Source: Acanthochromis polyacanthus | Taxonomy: Eukaryota > Chordata > Actinopteri > Pomacentridae | NCBI RefSeq assembly: GCF_021347895.1 | Contig: NC_067116.1 | Location: 38,645,677 to 38,709,676 of the forward strand | Reading direction: 5' to 3' | DNA length: 64,000 nt | In this document: positions 1 to 14,819 of the stretch, piece by piece | How positions within the stretch are numbered: position 1 is the first letter of the stretch | Layout: each line of letters starts with the position of its first letter | Program-made: the position numbers and the translations under genes | Notes under the pieces: generated by a model | The model's database searches: none | What the model saw: the letters and a program-made list of their open reading frames with translations, nothing else | Told to the model about the DNA's origin: nothing

Positions 1-3000
1 AGACAGGATGCCCTATGACGCTCTTACTTTTATTGTTACAGCTGAACTTTCTTATCTGCTGACTTTTTATAGCGGTTCATAGGGATATCCTACGGTTATA
101 TCACTGCTGAGCTATTTGTGTTGTGTTTAGAGCATGAGAGACGCGTTGCTAGGTAAGAAGAGAATACCCCAGTGTGGATTTAGACTCCTCATGGGACATC
201 AGGCACTGAGGAAAGACAGTGAGCATCAGTTGGTGGCGCAGACTGGGGCTTGGAAAAAAAGTTTCAGTTTCACCGGGAATTAACTTGTCAAAACTGTGGT
301 GAAAGTGCATCAATCGCAAGGAGCAGGTGTAAACTGAAGCACATTTTCCCCACATTAATTAGCATGTTCACTTGTCATTTACCCCATCCATGTGCTGGTT
401 TGTGTTTGTCCAATTCCACAAGTAGGGAACTTTAAAATCTCCTCTTAAACACTTTGCACCAACTCACTGCGCTCACTGTACAAATCCAGGTAGTTTATTC
501 TGCCTGTAAGTCTGCAGGCTACACACAATCTGTGGTGTAAGGGACACCTGAGAAGAGCTCGTTCATGCTGCTGCCAAAGCCTCTTCAGCATGTCCATCAA
601 TGGGTGTCTTTCAGATGCTTGACCAGGTCAGATGAACCAACTCTGGTCATGATGTGACCTCCCTCTCCATGAGTCACTGGCTGACTGACTGATTGGATAG
701 CTCTTAGAGACATTCTTGCCTTTGACGGTAATATTTATGTATTTGCTCGTTAATGCCTTTTTATACAAGTGGGTGAGTCAGAGTTTTTCCATACTGCTAC
801 TGGGGGGAAGAGCAACTGCTGCGTCCAGTGAACAAGCCAGTCACTCTGTTGCCACTGTTTCAATGAGCTCCAAGCTGCAGACTGGATGACATTTGTTAAA
901 CCTGTCGGGTATTAGTCACCTGGCAGAATCTTTAAAAGCCACACACACTGTTATAAACTCAAGTTGAGATGAATTATTACTGTGTTCAATTTGGAGTCGT
1001 GAGGCTATCCAAGTTGGGACATTATTCTTCCATATTAGTGGTAATATATGTCAGCTACCATAATAAAATATTGCATCCAAACTGTGCTTGAATTTGACAG
1101 TTTGACAGAAGTCACACTGGAGGACCGGGAGAAATTTGGCAAAATGAGGAAGTTTAAATCTAAAGTGCTTTGGGTCATTAGAAAAAAGCAAAATACTGAT
1201 TGTGAAATTTGTGCTTTTTTCTTGAGTCATTTATGCTTAGGGGGTTGCATGATAAAGTGCAGTCCCCTTACATGTAATGTCCTTATACACTTTATCCATC
1301 ATCGTCTCATTTCCTTCGGTGGAAAGAACGATTCTTTCTGTGCTCACACAGAGTGAGGGTGTGTACCTGCACCCCGAGACGAGCACACTGCCAAACCAGC
1401 GGTCATGTAAGCTTTGCCTTAAATTCAACAAAATGGACCTTGTGGTCAGTCTGTGGTTGCGCCTCACAATGAGACAGATCTGTTGCTTTTTTCTTTTCTT
1501 TTCTCTTTTTTTGAGGTCTCTATTTCTGTGTGAGACTACCGATGCTGCCATCACAGAAGGAGGCTTTCAATCAGACTTAAAGCCTCCTGACCCAGAGAAT
1601 TTGGCCATGCTATAGATTAGAGTGGCAGGATAAGCAGGAAGTTGTGCATATTTAATGACGAGAGCGGTGACATAGATACTAGACGCTACATCAGTGCTGA
1701 GTCTTGCACAGGAAGGAGAACGCATTTGGTTTTAGGATTCTATCAATACTTTTGAAATAACTTTCTCCATTTGATTTAAACACAACACAGTGTAAACACA
1801 CAGGCATGTTAAATGATTGCATTACTTGCATATGCATTCCAACACAGATCAATAGAGACAAAAGTTGCTGTACTGTTTTTTGTCTGTATTATCCTGCTTG
1901 TGCACAACATATCTCTGCTCAGGACTGTCCTCGGCCTGACCAGTCTGTCCTTTGTGTTGCCCTTACACTCTTGTCGACACAACTATATTGCCCCGTCAGC
2001 TCTGCCTGCTACACCCAGGCTCCGGCCCTCACCTCCACCCCACTCAGTTTTTCCAGCCCCGACTCCCAGCTCCCTCTCAGGTGCAAAAACAGTTGGAATT
2101 AGTCAACAAGCTCTCTGCTAATTGAGGTTGGAAAATATTGTATCAATCCCAGTGGAGCAGGGGCATGGAACAGCTGAGGGATGAGGCGAGAGGGAGAAAG
2201 ACTGACTTAGAGGGATGGTGGGTTTAAAGGATTAGAGAGCTGGACAGGATTGAAGGGAGATAGAGGGGGAAAAAAAAGCAAAACACAAACAGCAAACACA
2301 CATTTTTTTAATCAGTTTTCAGTTTCAGTTCACGAGAGGTGTGTTCCAGCTTAATATAAATATTGCACAGAAGTCATTAAATTGTTTATCAAGTCATTAA
2401 CATGCTCTTCAGATATGATTAAAGGGCAGATAAACAGTTAAATACTATTTTTGCAGGGTTATGAAACTGAAAACTGCCACTGGCAACAGACAGGACAGGC
2501 TCAATGTGTATCAGTTACATCTTCAAAGTGTTCCAAGAAAAACGTTCTGCCTTGTGAGCACAAATGTGGAAATATACACAAACCCACACGCAAACACAAA
2601 CACTAAGGCCTCAGGTATCCGTTCCTGGCATTCGTTATCAGAATCATGTAACTTGTAAACTGGCCGGACATGAATAGTAACGCATTTGTTAATCAAACTA
2701 CAGAGATAAAAATCAAGATTAGCGATCTGTCATGTGACTGCAAAACTTGAAACCAAATATAGTCTAAATATAGTTCTACCTATAATTACAAACCGCTTGA
2801 TCATAGAAGTTTCTAAAAATAACTTGTTGAAACAGCCACACAAAGAGACAAAGTACAGTACTTTGAGGGACCGAAAGGGAGGGCTGTGACATGTTTTTCT
2901 TTTGACCTATGGCAAGGCAGAAAATGATCGAGGGGAAAAACACACCCAAGTGTTTACAAAAGCTCCAGAGGCAGGTACGCATCATATCCTGTCCTAGGTC

Positions 3001-6000
3001 ATTGGTCATAGCCTGCTAATTAGACAGTGCTACAGCGCAACAGCTGTGCAGGCACGCCCAGCAACCACTTCATGATCAATTGCAACAGCAAAAGCTAAAT
3101 GCAACGCTCCACATGGAGTCGTTAAAGTCAAATTCAATTAACAGATGAAGGCGGCTTTTAATTTCACGCTTCAGTTGCACACTTGTTTATTTAATCTTTT
3201 ATCTTTCAGCAATTATTTTCTTAGCGCACTTCATTGCATATATATTACTTTATGTTTATTTTTTTTCACCACATCTTAAAAGGTTGTACTGTTGAATTTT
3301 GGGTGTGTGTGGATAATGGCATCAAACGCTTGTGCAGCCTCCAGGTCGTGTCAGCCAATTCACCCTTAGGAAATAAGGTCACACCAACTGCACCGCTACA
3401 ATCGCAGAAGTCACTAAACTCTGCCTCCACAGCCACGCAGCTCTCACAGGCAGGGGCGTGTTGTATTTACGAAATTTCCCTTGGTGTGCAACATGTTGCT
3501 GTTTGATGTGAGAGTTTTCCGAGTTCATGAACGTGTTTGACTTGGAATACGACCATGGGAAGAAAATCTTCCACCCCACTGAAATATGTTGTGGAAATTA
3601 TTCAAACTTGTTGTAGACAGGGGAAACTGTCACTCACAAAGGAGAGGCTGAAAATCAGAAAAGACGAGACGAGTGCTACAGACTGATGACTTTACCTAAA
3701 GGTTTTGACCAAGGCAGGTTGAAAAAAAGAAGATGATACAGACCAGAGGTGGAAGAAGTTTGAATCATTTAGTTGTATTTAACTTATAAAAAGCTGATCC
3801 AGCATTATGAGTAAATATCAGTTCTGTGCCATTCAGATATTAGTTCAAACTTGAAAAGAATACTCCAGTCATGCACAGTCTTGTCACTGTTATGATATAC
3901 TAAAACAGAAGACACTTTAGAATACAGTTTTCTTAGAAGTCTCAGGAAAATACGCATAAAAAGCCCAATTATGAAGCATGGCTTCTTCATTACATTCTCT
4001 CTGACCATAACAGAACGTCAGATCTTCATCGTATGTCGTCTCGGCTGCACTTTGGGGACACTTGCATTCACAAACCACTGCAACAGACATTACAAAATGT
4101 CTGTCGTGCACTGCCTGCCATTTTAAAGGTGTAAGGAGGTTTACTCTGCGCGAGCCTTCCTTCATCCCCACCATGACTCACCATTAATTCTGGTCAGGCT
4201 CAGACGGAGATGTGTGACTGGATCAACAGCACCGAGGCTGGAGGGGCTAAAGAGGGAAGCACCTGGCTGAAGGAAGTGCTTTGGTGTTTTGAATCGGGGA
4301 GAATACACATGTTAATGAGGCTAGGAGAAGGGCCGGGGCGTGCTCTGCTTAGTATTGAGGTGGAAATTAAAGGCGAGAGGAGTGCTGGAGCGTTTCCCGT
4401 TGCTCATTAGGCATTAAGGTTTCCTCTGGGTTGTCTCAACCGAGAGGGCATTCGTGGACATTTTCGGATGCCAGCAGGAGGGTAAAATCCCACGAATCAT
4501 GCATTTATTACCCCCACACCCCCTCACTGTAAAGACAGCGCATGGCCGCAGCCTGTGGGAGACGAAGTGGAAATCGACCCCTTTGCCAGCTGTTCCTATT
4601 ACAAAGACAACTAAAAAACGAAATAAAACATCACTGCATGCACGTTGAACACGCATGTCACATCCTTCACACTATCACTGTCCTGGGAACACTGCAGGAC
4701 AAGAGTGTCAGTGTCAGTCTAATTAGCAGAGCGTCCCTGGTTTCTGCCACCAGGGTTTGATATCTTGAATGGGCTCTAGAAATGTAGCAATTAGTAGCTA
4801 ACAACCTTTAGCAGTCTGGCTCTGGCTCCTCTCTAGGATTTACTGGGTTCATCAACAGGTTTATAGAGTCTGACTTTGGCTCTGGCAGCCAATTCCTTTA
4901 TAAAATCGCACAGCTCTGCACATCCTGTGGGTGTGAAGGGAGCACAAAGGAGAAGACTTCACAGTGCCAACAAGCAGCTACTTGGATGTTAAAGCCACTG
5001 ACAGAAGATGTTAATATAGTGAAAGTTTGTAAAAAGCGTGTTTTAGATACATGAATATCTAAATGATTACAGTGTGTAATAGTCTGGGGTTTACTCATTT
5101 AAAAAATAAATGAGCCAGAAAGAAATCAGTAGTATACTTGCTATTTTTCATCCTTTTCCCAGCAGCAGACTGTTTCTTGCTGCCCAAAAGCTACCCCCTC
5201 AATGATTTAGGTGCTTTAAACACCAGTGTAATGAGCAACAATTAATTACAGTATAGAAATAAAATACTGACTATAGTTACAGCCAAACAGTAAGTTTTAA
5301 AAGCGCCAGTGAAGAGTTTGGGCCATTTTCGTCAATGAGAGCACATTAGCACTGTTATTACAGTGTGCGCTTTTAGTGAAAGGTGTAAAATGAGTATTAA
5401 TTAGATCAGTTGGGAACAGGAGACCGGCGAGCCTTACTCATGCAGCACCACATGTTTGAAATCATTCGCCAAAGGAAATAGTCATGAAGCCGCCACTCAC
5501 TTCTCGAGCCATACACATGCACACACATGCGCGCTGATGTAATCATCCCATTGCGACACGAGTAGACAGGTCCTGCCCCAACCTTAGACTGACCAAGACA
5601 GATTAATTGTTTTGATTTGACCCGTCTAATAAAGCCTCTCACCTCCCTGCTTGGACTGAGCCAAACATCATGTCTTGGAAGGCTTTTAACCACTGGCCCA
5701 AGAATAAAGAAGCTGAAAGAGAACCCCTGCTGTAGATGGGGGGAGAAACAACTTGGCATCCCTAAATACAACTACGCCTGCCTGACTACAGCTACAGGAG
5801 TTTAAAGGTGTTTGAAATTAATTCAAAATTGCAAATAAGCCTGGGACTAGCTATGTAAGGCACCTGCTACCCTTAAAACTTTTCTATAGAATTCTGTCCT
5901 AATCATAAAGTGAGCAATAACAGGCAGCAAAATCAATCTTTCTCAAAAGACATTTAGGTAAAAATCTAATTCTCCAACCTGCTTCTGTGGTGCTATAAGC

Positions 6001-9000
6001 CACAAGAGCACATGGAAACTCCGTGGATCTACAACAGACTTTAATCTTTCTCACAAACATAAACAGAGCAACTGCACCCTGTCCTGTCAATCTATGCGGC
6101 TAAATATTGACTCGCTGTTAGGCAATCAAGTCATAATGAGGACAACAGACTTCAAGACTCACACCTAACGTTTACTACAGCTAATAACTGCAGTATGTGC
6201 AGAATGTGAGATGATAAATGGAAATCGAGAGATATGGCAGACATCAGCAGCACCACGAGTTGTGCAAATGAAACTACATCCTGTAAAAATCCATTTTTTT
6301 TAACTTGCTGTTATGACCATATGGTGTTTTTTACATGCTGTAAGTCACGTCATGAGAGAAAGAAGCAGTCAATACAACAGTAGTCTCAAAAACATAGATT
6401 CAGACTTAAAGGTTTCATCCATAACAAACTTAAAAAAAAACAAAAAACAATTCTGCCAAATTGCAAGGGCTGGATTCATGCAATGTTTCAACTTGCTATG
6501 GTGTAGTGCAGAGCAGTTTTATAGGCTTTGAGCAGATTCCTAGGAGAACTTGTGTGCTTAAACTGCATTGCCCAGGGGGCAATGAGTTAATATAGATGCT
6601 AGGACTTCATAGAGCCACAAATTCTATAAAAGACGACAGTGTGCATTACATGGAAGCCATTTTTAAGACAGGAAGGGACTAATTTTATGGAAAGAAACTT
6701 CAAATAAGTAGCTTAAAGATGAGCTTTAAGGGGTGGAATTAACAATCTGAGAGGGACTACAGAAGACTAAGAATCTACAGCCAGGCTAAATAGCTCTGAA
6801 AAGCTCTAATGTGGTTCACTCTCAACGTTTATGTGACAGTGACACGAGAGGGAAAAAAAACAGCAAATCATTGCGATCACTGACAGTTCATCGTCTAGGA
6901 ACCGTGGACACCTGTACCAATAGAGAACCAGTCCTTTAGGCAATCCATCCAATAGTTATTGAGACCTTACACTAAAGGTTTGTTCCTCAGGTGAGCATGA
7001 AAGGCTCTATTTAAAGTGTGTGGCAATCTATCCAATAGTTGAGACACATTAGCCCCATTTTAAGTATATCCCATCTAATCATCAACATAGAGACATGCCA
7101 CTACACTTATTGGATGACAAAGTTCACTAGAAAGTGTGAGACCATGGCAGCATTCAAATGATTAAAGGTGAAGTTAGTTCAGAGCTTGTGAATGGAAGGT
7201 TGTGTCATATAGCTGAAAGCAAAATATAAGCACTAGTAAGATGTAGTTTGGTGTTTATCAATATCAGTAGCCCAATTAATGAATTTCAGTCTTAAAGCCT
7301 TCATTTCAGATAGATAGTTCACATTTATATGTGGATCATTCCCTACATGTGTGACAGCATGAAAATTAACACTATATAGACTAAGAGCTGGGTAAGAAAA
7401 GGCCACATCTATCTAAGATTGAATTGATAAGTGAAAAATTACTTGTATTTAGTTTGTCTTGCATTTAGATTACATTTGAGAAAAAGTAAGTAAATAAATC
7501 AGATCAATCTGTCCTGCTTAGCAAACTGGGTAAAAGTACTAATGCCATTAAAGTTTGAGGCCACTATTTGGACTGTTTTACATATGTTTTCTAAAAGGAG
7601 ACGTACGATAATGAATGCAAATGTGAGAGACCAAAACCAGCGCCTCTGGTGCTGGTCCGTGCATACCAACAGGTTGAGACCATACAGAGCCGTCCCTGAA
7701 ATGAATTACACACATGCACTCGTACCTGCTTTTTATCTCTGAGGCCATTTTGCTAAATGAACATGAGCAGGATGTGAGTATCATGTCAGAGCTCTTTGAA
7801 TGTGCGTGTACATTCAGAATGCATGCGTCTGTGTTTATACTTGTGCCATTGCGGGAGCATGAAGTGGACCCTAAACTGAAAAAAGATGTGCGTTTCCGTT
7901 CCCTAATGGCTAATATGAACCAGACCTTACCTTCCACTCGGCTCGGTTGCATGCATGTTTGTGTGTTTGCATGCACGCTGACATGTGCGAGCTCATGTGC
8001 ACACGGGTGTTTTTCCCATCTGCAGAGCCATGCTCCTCATTAGAACGCAGAGGGTGGCACAAAGCAGTGATATAGCTGAGGCAGTGCAGTCCATACCGTA
8101 CGTCAGACCTCTCGCTTTCAACAAATCTTGCTTATTTTCTTATTTTGCATCTTTTTTGAATGGCTCAGGAAGACTAGTTTGCAGGAGTTTTTCCGCTGCA
8201 ATCAGTGATACCTGAGCAAACATGGAAAAACACCATTCTGCAAATGAAACACCAGAATTTTACCACATCTTTGCACAGGTGGAAACTCCTTTGATGTGAA
8301 TCTTATATCAATCTGTGATTAATCTTCCCTTTTCATGGTATATATATATATTTATATACACATGTCCTTCACTATCCTCCACTTGTTTTTTTCCTTTTGT
8401 CTGTCCACCCTTCTTCTCTACCTTTCACCATCCCTCTCTCTCCTGCTGTCTCCATTTCCCCCTCTCCTCCCCTGCAGTGGATAGGATTGGGGTCAGGGCC
8501 CTTTGGCCAGTGGAGCAAGTGACAGCTCTGACAGGGCCCTGATTTCACTCTTGTGCTTTCTGTCACCTCCTGTATGCCCATCTCATTTTAATAATGTAAA
8601 TATGGGGCAAGCTCAGGCCACAGAGAATATTCAGTGTCCTGGTGCTCAGCCACTGGAAACTCGCTGCTCACCTGAGCCAAACATGCACATACTTAAAATT
8701 GGCAGCGCCTCGCCAAACTAAAATTGGATTTGCCATTGAAGACAGACAGAACTGCATGTAAAATCCAATGAATTCGGTGATGTTTGATGCTTTAAGCCAG
8801 AAAGGTTGTGGCAGTCTATGTTGACAACGCGATGAAAACAAAAAGAAAACACACGATTCCTGCCCAGATACACAACCCAGCCAATGACATGAGAAGGAAA
8901 GGCTGCCACTGAGCTTGTGTTGTATTGGATTGATGGTTGAGATTAGAATGTCTCCCATGTTTGCAGGTTTGTAAATGTTCATGCCATTTGGCAGGTAAAA

Positions 9001-10566
9001 ACTATTTTATGATCATAGAATTGGCCATGAGAGATTTGGAGCATTACTCCAGCATTTTAGTACCGCACTTACATAAAGTCACAAAAGGCAGATTTTTTTA
9101 AAAATGGGATGGTAAAATTGTAGCAAGGGAGGCCAAGAACATCTTGACTTTTAGTCTTTAGAACAGGCCATGCTCCAGAAACACTGGATCTTAGATTTCC
9201 CATTATGCAACAGTATTATTTCATCAGACTGTCACAGCCTCCAAAGCTTTCAATCCTACAATTCCACAGTGTTATATTTTAACAATAATTGGCATATTCT
9301 CCAAGGAGAGATAATGTCAAAATTAGAAAAACTTGCTCGAAGTGCTTCTACACCTGCTACACATAACTCTAATTTTTTGGAGACTCTTGGTTTGATTCAG
9401 ATGGTGCTGCTCTTCTAGATTCATGCAAAGTTTCGTCCAGAGCTCAGCGAAGATCAGGATTGGAAACTGTAAACAATGCCTTCATTTTCACAACTGAATC
9501 TGGTCTGGACAGCCAAACCAAACCAGCCACAGATGGAATTCGCCTACTTATTGCAGTTTAGTGACAAAGGGGGACAACCTGAGTTCAAAGTGGATCCCGC
9601 CATCCCCACTGCCCCTCCCAGGGTTACACTAAAGCACAGGAACCAGCAGAAGCTGTGAGTCACAAAGCTCCTGGCAGGCAGATCTGCTCGTAACTATCTG
9701 TGAAGCCTTTGATAGCTTGTTGTTCGCTTGTTACGGATGTGATGCATGATTTGGAGGCACTTTTGCCCTCCCTGTTCTCCCTCCTTGATTAAAGAGAGGG
9801 CCTCTTGGTCAGTAAGATTGCAGCCCCCTCAGCACCACACAGGAACAGACGAGCAGGCAGGGTGCACGCTGTGGGCTTCGTTAACCTTTTTCACCTCTGC
9901 AATCCCCCCAGCCTCACTAAAGCAGTACCACCCCACCACTCACCCAATCCCTCAGGTTGTCCTCTAGTGTTACCTTTTTCTGGCAGGCTCGCCCCCACTG
10001 TGCTTGTAAATTCAGGGTTTGATCAGAGGAGGGTCTGATTCAGCATCCTGGAGGTCCCTAATGAACTGATTGACGTTCCATTACTTACAATCACAGCTTA
10101 ACATGGCCAAGTAAGCTTATGTTCGCTGGTGTAACTACCATGGAGGTCATGCTGACAGGACATGTAGGTAAACTAATGAGAGTCTGCATATGGTAGAAAA
10201 AACTCCAGGACTTCCACTATCTTTGACTTGTCAAATTGACATTTACTTTAATAAGCTTTATATTCAGAGTAAGTTTTGTTGTTGCATCGACTCTGATTAT
10301 GAACAGCTCACATAAAACTGCCTCCTCGAACACATGCATATCCAGATGTAGGTGGTGATTCTGGAGTACTGGGTCAGTCTGTCTGGGGATAAATCAGACA
10401 GACTAATCTGTCCTGTGAGGGGATGGAGGGTAATTGGTCACATTTGACCCCCCGGCCTTGCGGACTGTGGGAACGTGGGCTTTATCTGCCAGCGGTAATT
10501 GGCTAATGAAACACTTCCGCAGCTCCTCCACTAGATTGCTGTCCACCGGTTAGGACAGGGTGAGGC

Positions 10567-10607
10567 ATGTGTGTGTCTGTGTGTGGATGTGTGTGGATGT
10601 GTGTGTA
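10567..10607. repeat. GT-rich microsatellite
   Basis: A run of GTGTGT and GTGTGGAT units on the + strand. It is an imperfect dinucleotide repeat with no coding potential. Confidence 0.8.
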
Positions 10608-11760
10608 CACTAGAGAAAATAGCAGGATGCGGAACTCCCTGTGGCCATCTCCACAACCTTATCAACAGCATCGGTCTCATGATGCCCGCAGCATACTGAT
10701 ACATTGACAGACCACACATTAATGGTTGTGTGGTTGCTATTACAGTTCAAATTTAGGTTTGAAATGGAAATACTTAATGTAATTCAAATTTAACTTCGAC
10801 CTAAGGCTGGGTTTTTCAGACTGACTGATATAATTGTGACTATTTGGAGCACTTGCGTTGGACCCTCAATACCACAGTAGTTCGGGTGGGCATCGTGTGC
10901 TGCATTGTGGTTTTACGGATTTTTGCTCATGCTTTGTAGTCATTTTGTGTGATCATTCATCTTTGCAAAGTCATGACCACATCAATTCAAAGACAAGAAA
11001 ATCAGCATGAGGAGAGAAAGGTGTGGTGGTGGGGGGCACTAAGAAAAAAAGGCTAAAGTTACGGTAGTGAGACAATGTCTCTGAGGTCCCATCAAGTGAG
11101 CCATTCATAGATGCAGGTCTACCAGTTTGTGGAGCCAGGGAGACACTCCGATAGAGTGGGGCCCAGGGTGGCCTTGTCTTTTTGTCCCAAGCTGACCCCT
11201 GCTCTCCTGCCTGGCCTCTGCGCCCCTCACCTGGCCTGTCCCAGCGCACTGGTAACAGGATACCTGTAATTTGCTCTAATGGCCTTTGAAAGACCTGGCT
11301 GGGCTAATCCCTGGAGTACTTCTCCCAGCAGCACCGCATGAAAAGGTGGGGGGAACTGGGCCGAGTGCGAGTCCTGAAAGAGGACCAGCCCCTGGATTGT
11401 GTGTGAGAGAATGTCACCCCTTGCGGCCGGGGCTGGGGCCGAGGGAGCGCGGGAGTCAGCTTTCAGCAGATCACCACCATGTGGCTTGTTCACAGGCTCA
11501 AAAAAATTGAACTCTGGCTTGTAGAGAAGCAGATCGTCTCTGCTTTACACCTCCCTCAGAGGCTCAGTCTGGCAGACAGGGAGACTAGCAAGAAAACCTG
11601 CCTGTACCCAACTTTGAGAGAGTGCATTTCTAATGCTTTTCCTGATTCTGGTACCTGGATGGATGGCATCTTCACATGCAATCATAAATAAAAGTGACTG
11701 ATAAATCCAGTACTGCAAAAATGTATTACTAAACAAAAGCAGCAGCAGCAGCTCTTGCCA

Positions 11761-11808
11761 ATAATAACAATAGTAATAATAGTAATAATAATAATAAAAA
11801 TAATAACA
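11761..11808. repeat. (ATA/ATAG)n trinucleotide-rich repeat
   Basis: Repeated AAT/ATAGTA units form an AT-only simple repeat. Confidence 0.75.
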
Positions 11809-14683
11809 GTGATACTAAAACCATTGCTTGGCCACTGAATATGGTCTGACATTAAAAAGACAGGAGAAAAATAATCTTATCAGTCTCATCTTCGCTTGGT
11901 CCCTCCAGAGATTTTGATGGAATGTGGGAACAGCAAGCGATACATGGGCAGGGAAGACCAGCCCTCTGCCAGTCTTTTCTCTCCTTTCTTCCTGTTCTTT
12001 CTATCCCTTGTCCTTGTTTTTTTTTTTTTTTGACAAGGTGGGCCACATATATGGGAATGTACTCAGACACAACACACCTGCAAACCAGTCTTTGTGCGTC
12101 CTACTTCCTCAAGTTATAGCAGCCGTTGTATACAGTCAAATTTAAACACATGCATCCAGCGTGAGAGTGACAGCATGTTTGGATCTGTGAAAGTTCAACT
12201 GCATAAGAAAGATAAAAGGCAAAAAGAAGGGTGCAAAGTGATCCTGTTTCTTATTTCCTTTGTTGTAATTTTAATTATGTACCTTTGATCAAAGCCAACA
12301 TGAGCCAAGCTGAAGAATTCCTAAATGTCTAGGATTTTTTTTTTTTTTAGCTAAACTACGCAAGAGAAACACTGTTCAGACTTCCAGGCAGCCTGAGCTC
12401 ATTTGAGGAACAGAATCAGATCACAGGAGCAAGTTGCTCAGTATGCTGGCTTGGATGTGCGGCTTTGACTAACATGTGGAGGGCTGGTCAGTTCATTTAT
12501 TTGTGGTGATTTCTTCTAGCATTTCTGTACTTTACCGTTCTTTGCTTCTGTTACAGAAAAAAAACCGAGACAGTGTCAAAAACCTGAGATTTGTAACTGT
12601 GTGTTTGGTTCAGCTTTTTCATGTTTGCATGTCTGCACAAAGCTCGGCTCAGCTCAGCCCAGACGTATCTCATAGCTCCCGGTAAGGGATGAATAAATCA
12701 CCCCCGTCCTGTGAGAGTTAATAGGTATGATGCATGTCCGGAGACCCGGTGCAGACAGGCCGGTCGGGAGGGAGAGGAGGGGCGACTGAGGCGGGGACGG
12801 AGAGACCAAACACATGAGGGACAGACGGACAGTGAGACGAAGGCTGGCAGATGGGAGACAGGAAGAAAACGAGAGAAAGACAGGTAGAGTTTAAAGCAGG
12901 AGAGGGGAGGTGCTGCCTGGCTGCAGACCGACAGCTGCTCTGCTCCTAACAGAAAGCCACTCTATAACACACACATATAAATATATACATCAATGCGCAA
13001 ATCCTCTGCTGGAACAGTCAGAGAGGCAGTTCCTGTGAAAGAGACTATAAAGTTTATATTGCTGTCCAGAACTGGTCAGTCCATTAAGTCACTGAGGGCA
13101 TTACATCATTTATATTCTGATGATCTTTCAAACAAAAATAAATGTCATAATGTTATCAGTGTGCATATAAAACATTGCATTAATGAAAAGGACACCCAGA
13201 GTGTACCTTTGTAAGAGTAGGCCTCACAATGAGTGGCATAAAGCACCTTCTTGTGACCTTAGCCAAAATCTCCAAAACAGACCTTAAATCTCACGAATTA
13301 CACCAAGCTTCATAGTAGTAATAGCAGTTTTCTTGGCTTTAGTTAAAAAATAAGGCCATCATTTTTACGTTACATTAGAGACCTGACCTGAACTTGGCAC
13401 AACAGATACAGGAAATACATTTGCAAAAAGAAAAAAGAATTTATATTTGAGTGTAAACATACAGTTTAAGTTGTCTATAGGAGATCTTTAGCAGCTAGGC
13501 TGTTACTTAAGTTATAGGGCAGAAAATCATTGTGGCATCCCAATCAGCGATGTCAAAGCAGGTATTTTGAAAACAGATGAAGAACACCTGCTATGACATC
13601 ACTCAGTGAGATGTGACCAGAAGTGCTGCATGCTTTAGAGCTTCAGCCACATGATTTTCGGCTATATGCATTTTAGTGCAGATTGGTATTCTTTAATGGA
13701 ATATTCTTGGATAGTTTATTTTCAGCTCAGATACACCATTGCCGTAGGTATTTTGCAGTGACCTTAAATTAGCTAGAACACTGCTTAGTTATAAAACAGG
13801 ATTTCTCTTGGATATCTGTTGCTGAATTTGGGGTTTCTGGAATTTTTATTAATAGTGTGAAAATAAAATATGATGATGAGCTCCAATCTTGTTTATTCTG
13901 GGTCTTTTCACTCCTCCTGAAGTAATTATGTTTTTTAAGATTGTAATGCTTATTGTTAAGATCTCCATTGTGTTGTCACTGACAAAAAGTAGAAGACATT
14001 TACATCTTACCTTTAATTATACCTCTAAATGTTGGTGGCTTGTGGAATGGGAAACAAAATGTGAACATAGCATTTATATTTTGCCACCATAAGGTGACAG
14101 AGTGAAGTTGTTGGCAAAACTGGTTCTGTTTTCAACAGTTCTGGAGAAATATTATCATCCAGTTGGAGTTATGTTGCCTGTTCCACCTGTTAACTATAAG
14201 TCTACAAACAATTCCTCTTATTTAGCTCCACTTTTGGTCTCTACCAATCCATACTGCTCTCTTAATCTGACGTCACCATTACATTAACAGAGCATGTGAG
14301 CAGAGTGGAATGGTGAAAATTTCGACTCTGTCCTATCATTTTTAAAGCTCAATATCATTCAGTGTTCCACTCAGTTCTACACAAACTGTTCACTGCTTGT
14401 TCCAAAAAATCAAATTAAAAAAAAGCTGCACTTGAGGTGTATTTTCATTTTGGCTTTATCTTTATTCAGTGCAGAAAAACCCGAGCTTGCCCAAATTGCC
14501 TGGTTATTTCCTGGATTACTTTAAATATGACTTTGTTTCATTTCGAAATGTCACAAATCAACTGCAGCTCACAGTGAACGTCTCGATGCACTCATTCTTT
14601 GAGGTCAAGATGTGAGCGGTTCCTGTGTGGAAGATAAAGTCTGTTTAAAGAAAAAAAAGCTGGCTGCTGTTGTTGAAAATTTT

Positions 14684-14819
14684 CCAAAGCAATCAAAACA
14701 ACCTGTAAGCTATAGATTTAGGCAGTAATTCTCTGGAAGTTAAACATAACTCATTATGTTTAACTTTCAGAAAATGACTACCTAAATCATCTGTAGCTTC
14801 CATTTGTTTATAGCTGCTT
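14684..14819. repeat. Imperfect inverted repeat of about 136 bp (long hairpin)
   Basis: The left arm ending in GTTAAACATA near 14748 is mirrored by a right arm starting with TATGTTTAAC near 14755, with a loop of about six bases. Pairing continues outward with small bulges: AAGCTATAGA at 14707 matches the complement of TCTGTAGCTT near 14790, and CAAAGCA at 14685 matches TGCTTTG near 14815. Arms of about 60 bases suggest a decayed foldback MITE or a transcribed hairpin. No target-site duplication was recognised. Confidence 0.65.

Noticed and set aside
7578..7976. 132-codon minus-strand frame in the putative intron
   Set aside because: Low complexity, no domain, and overlapped by equally long frames on the other strand.
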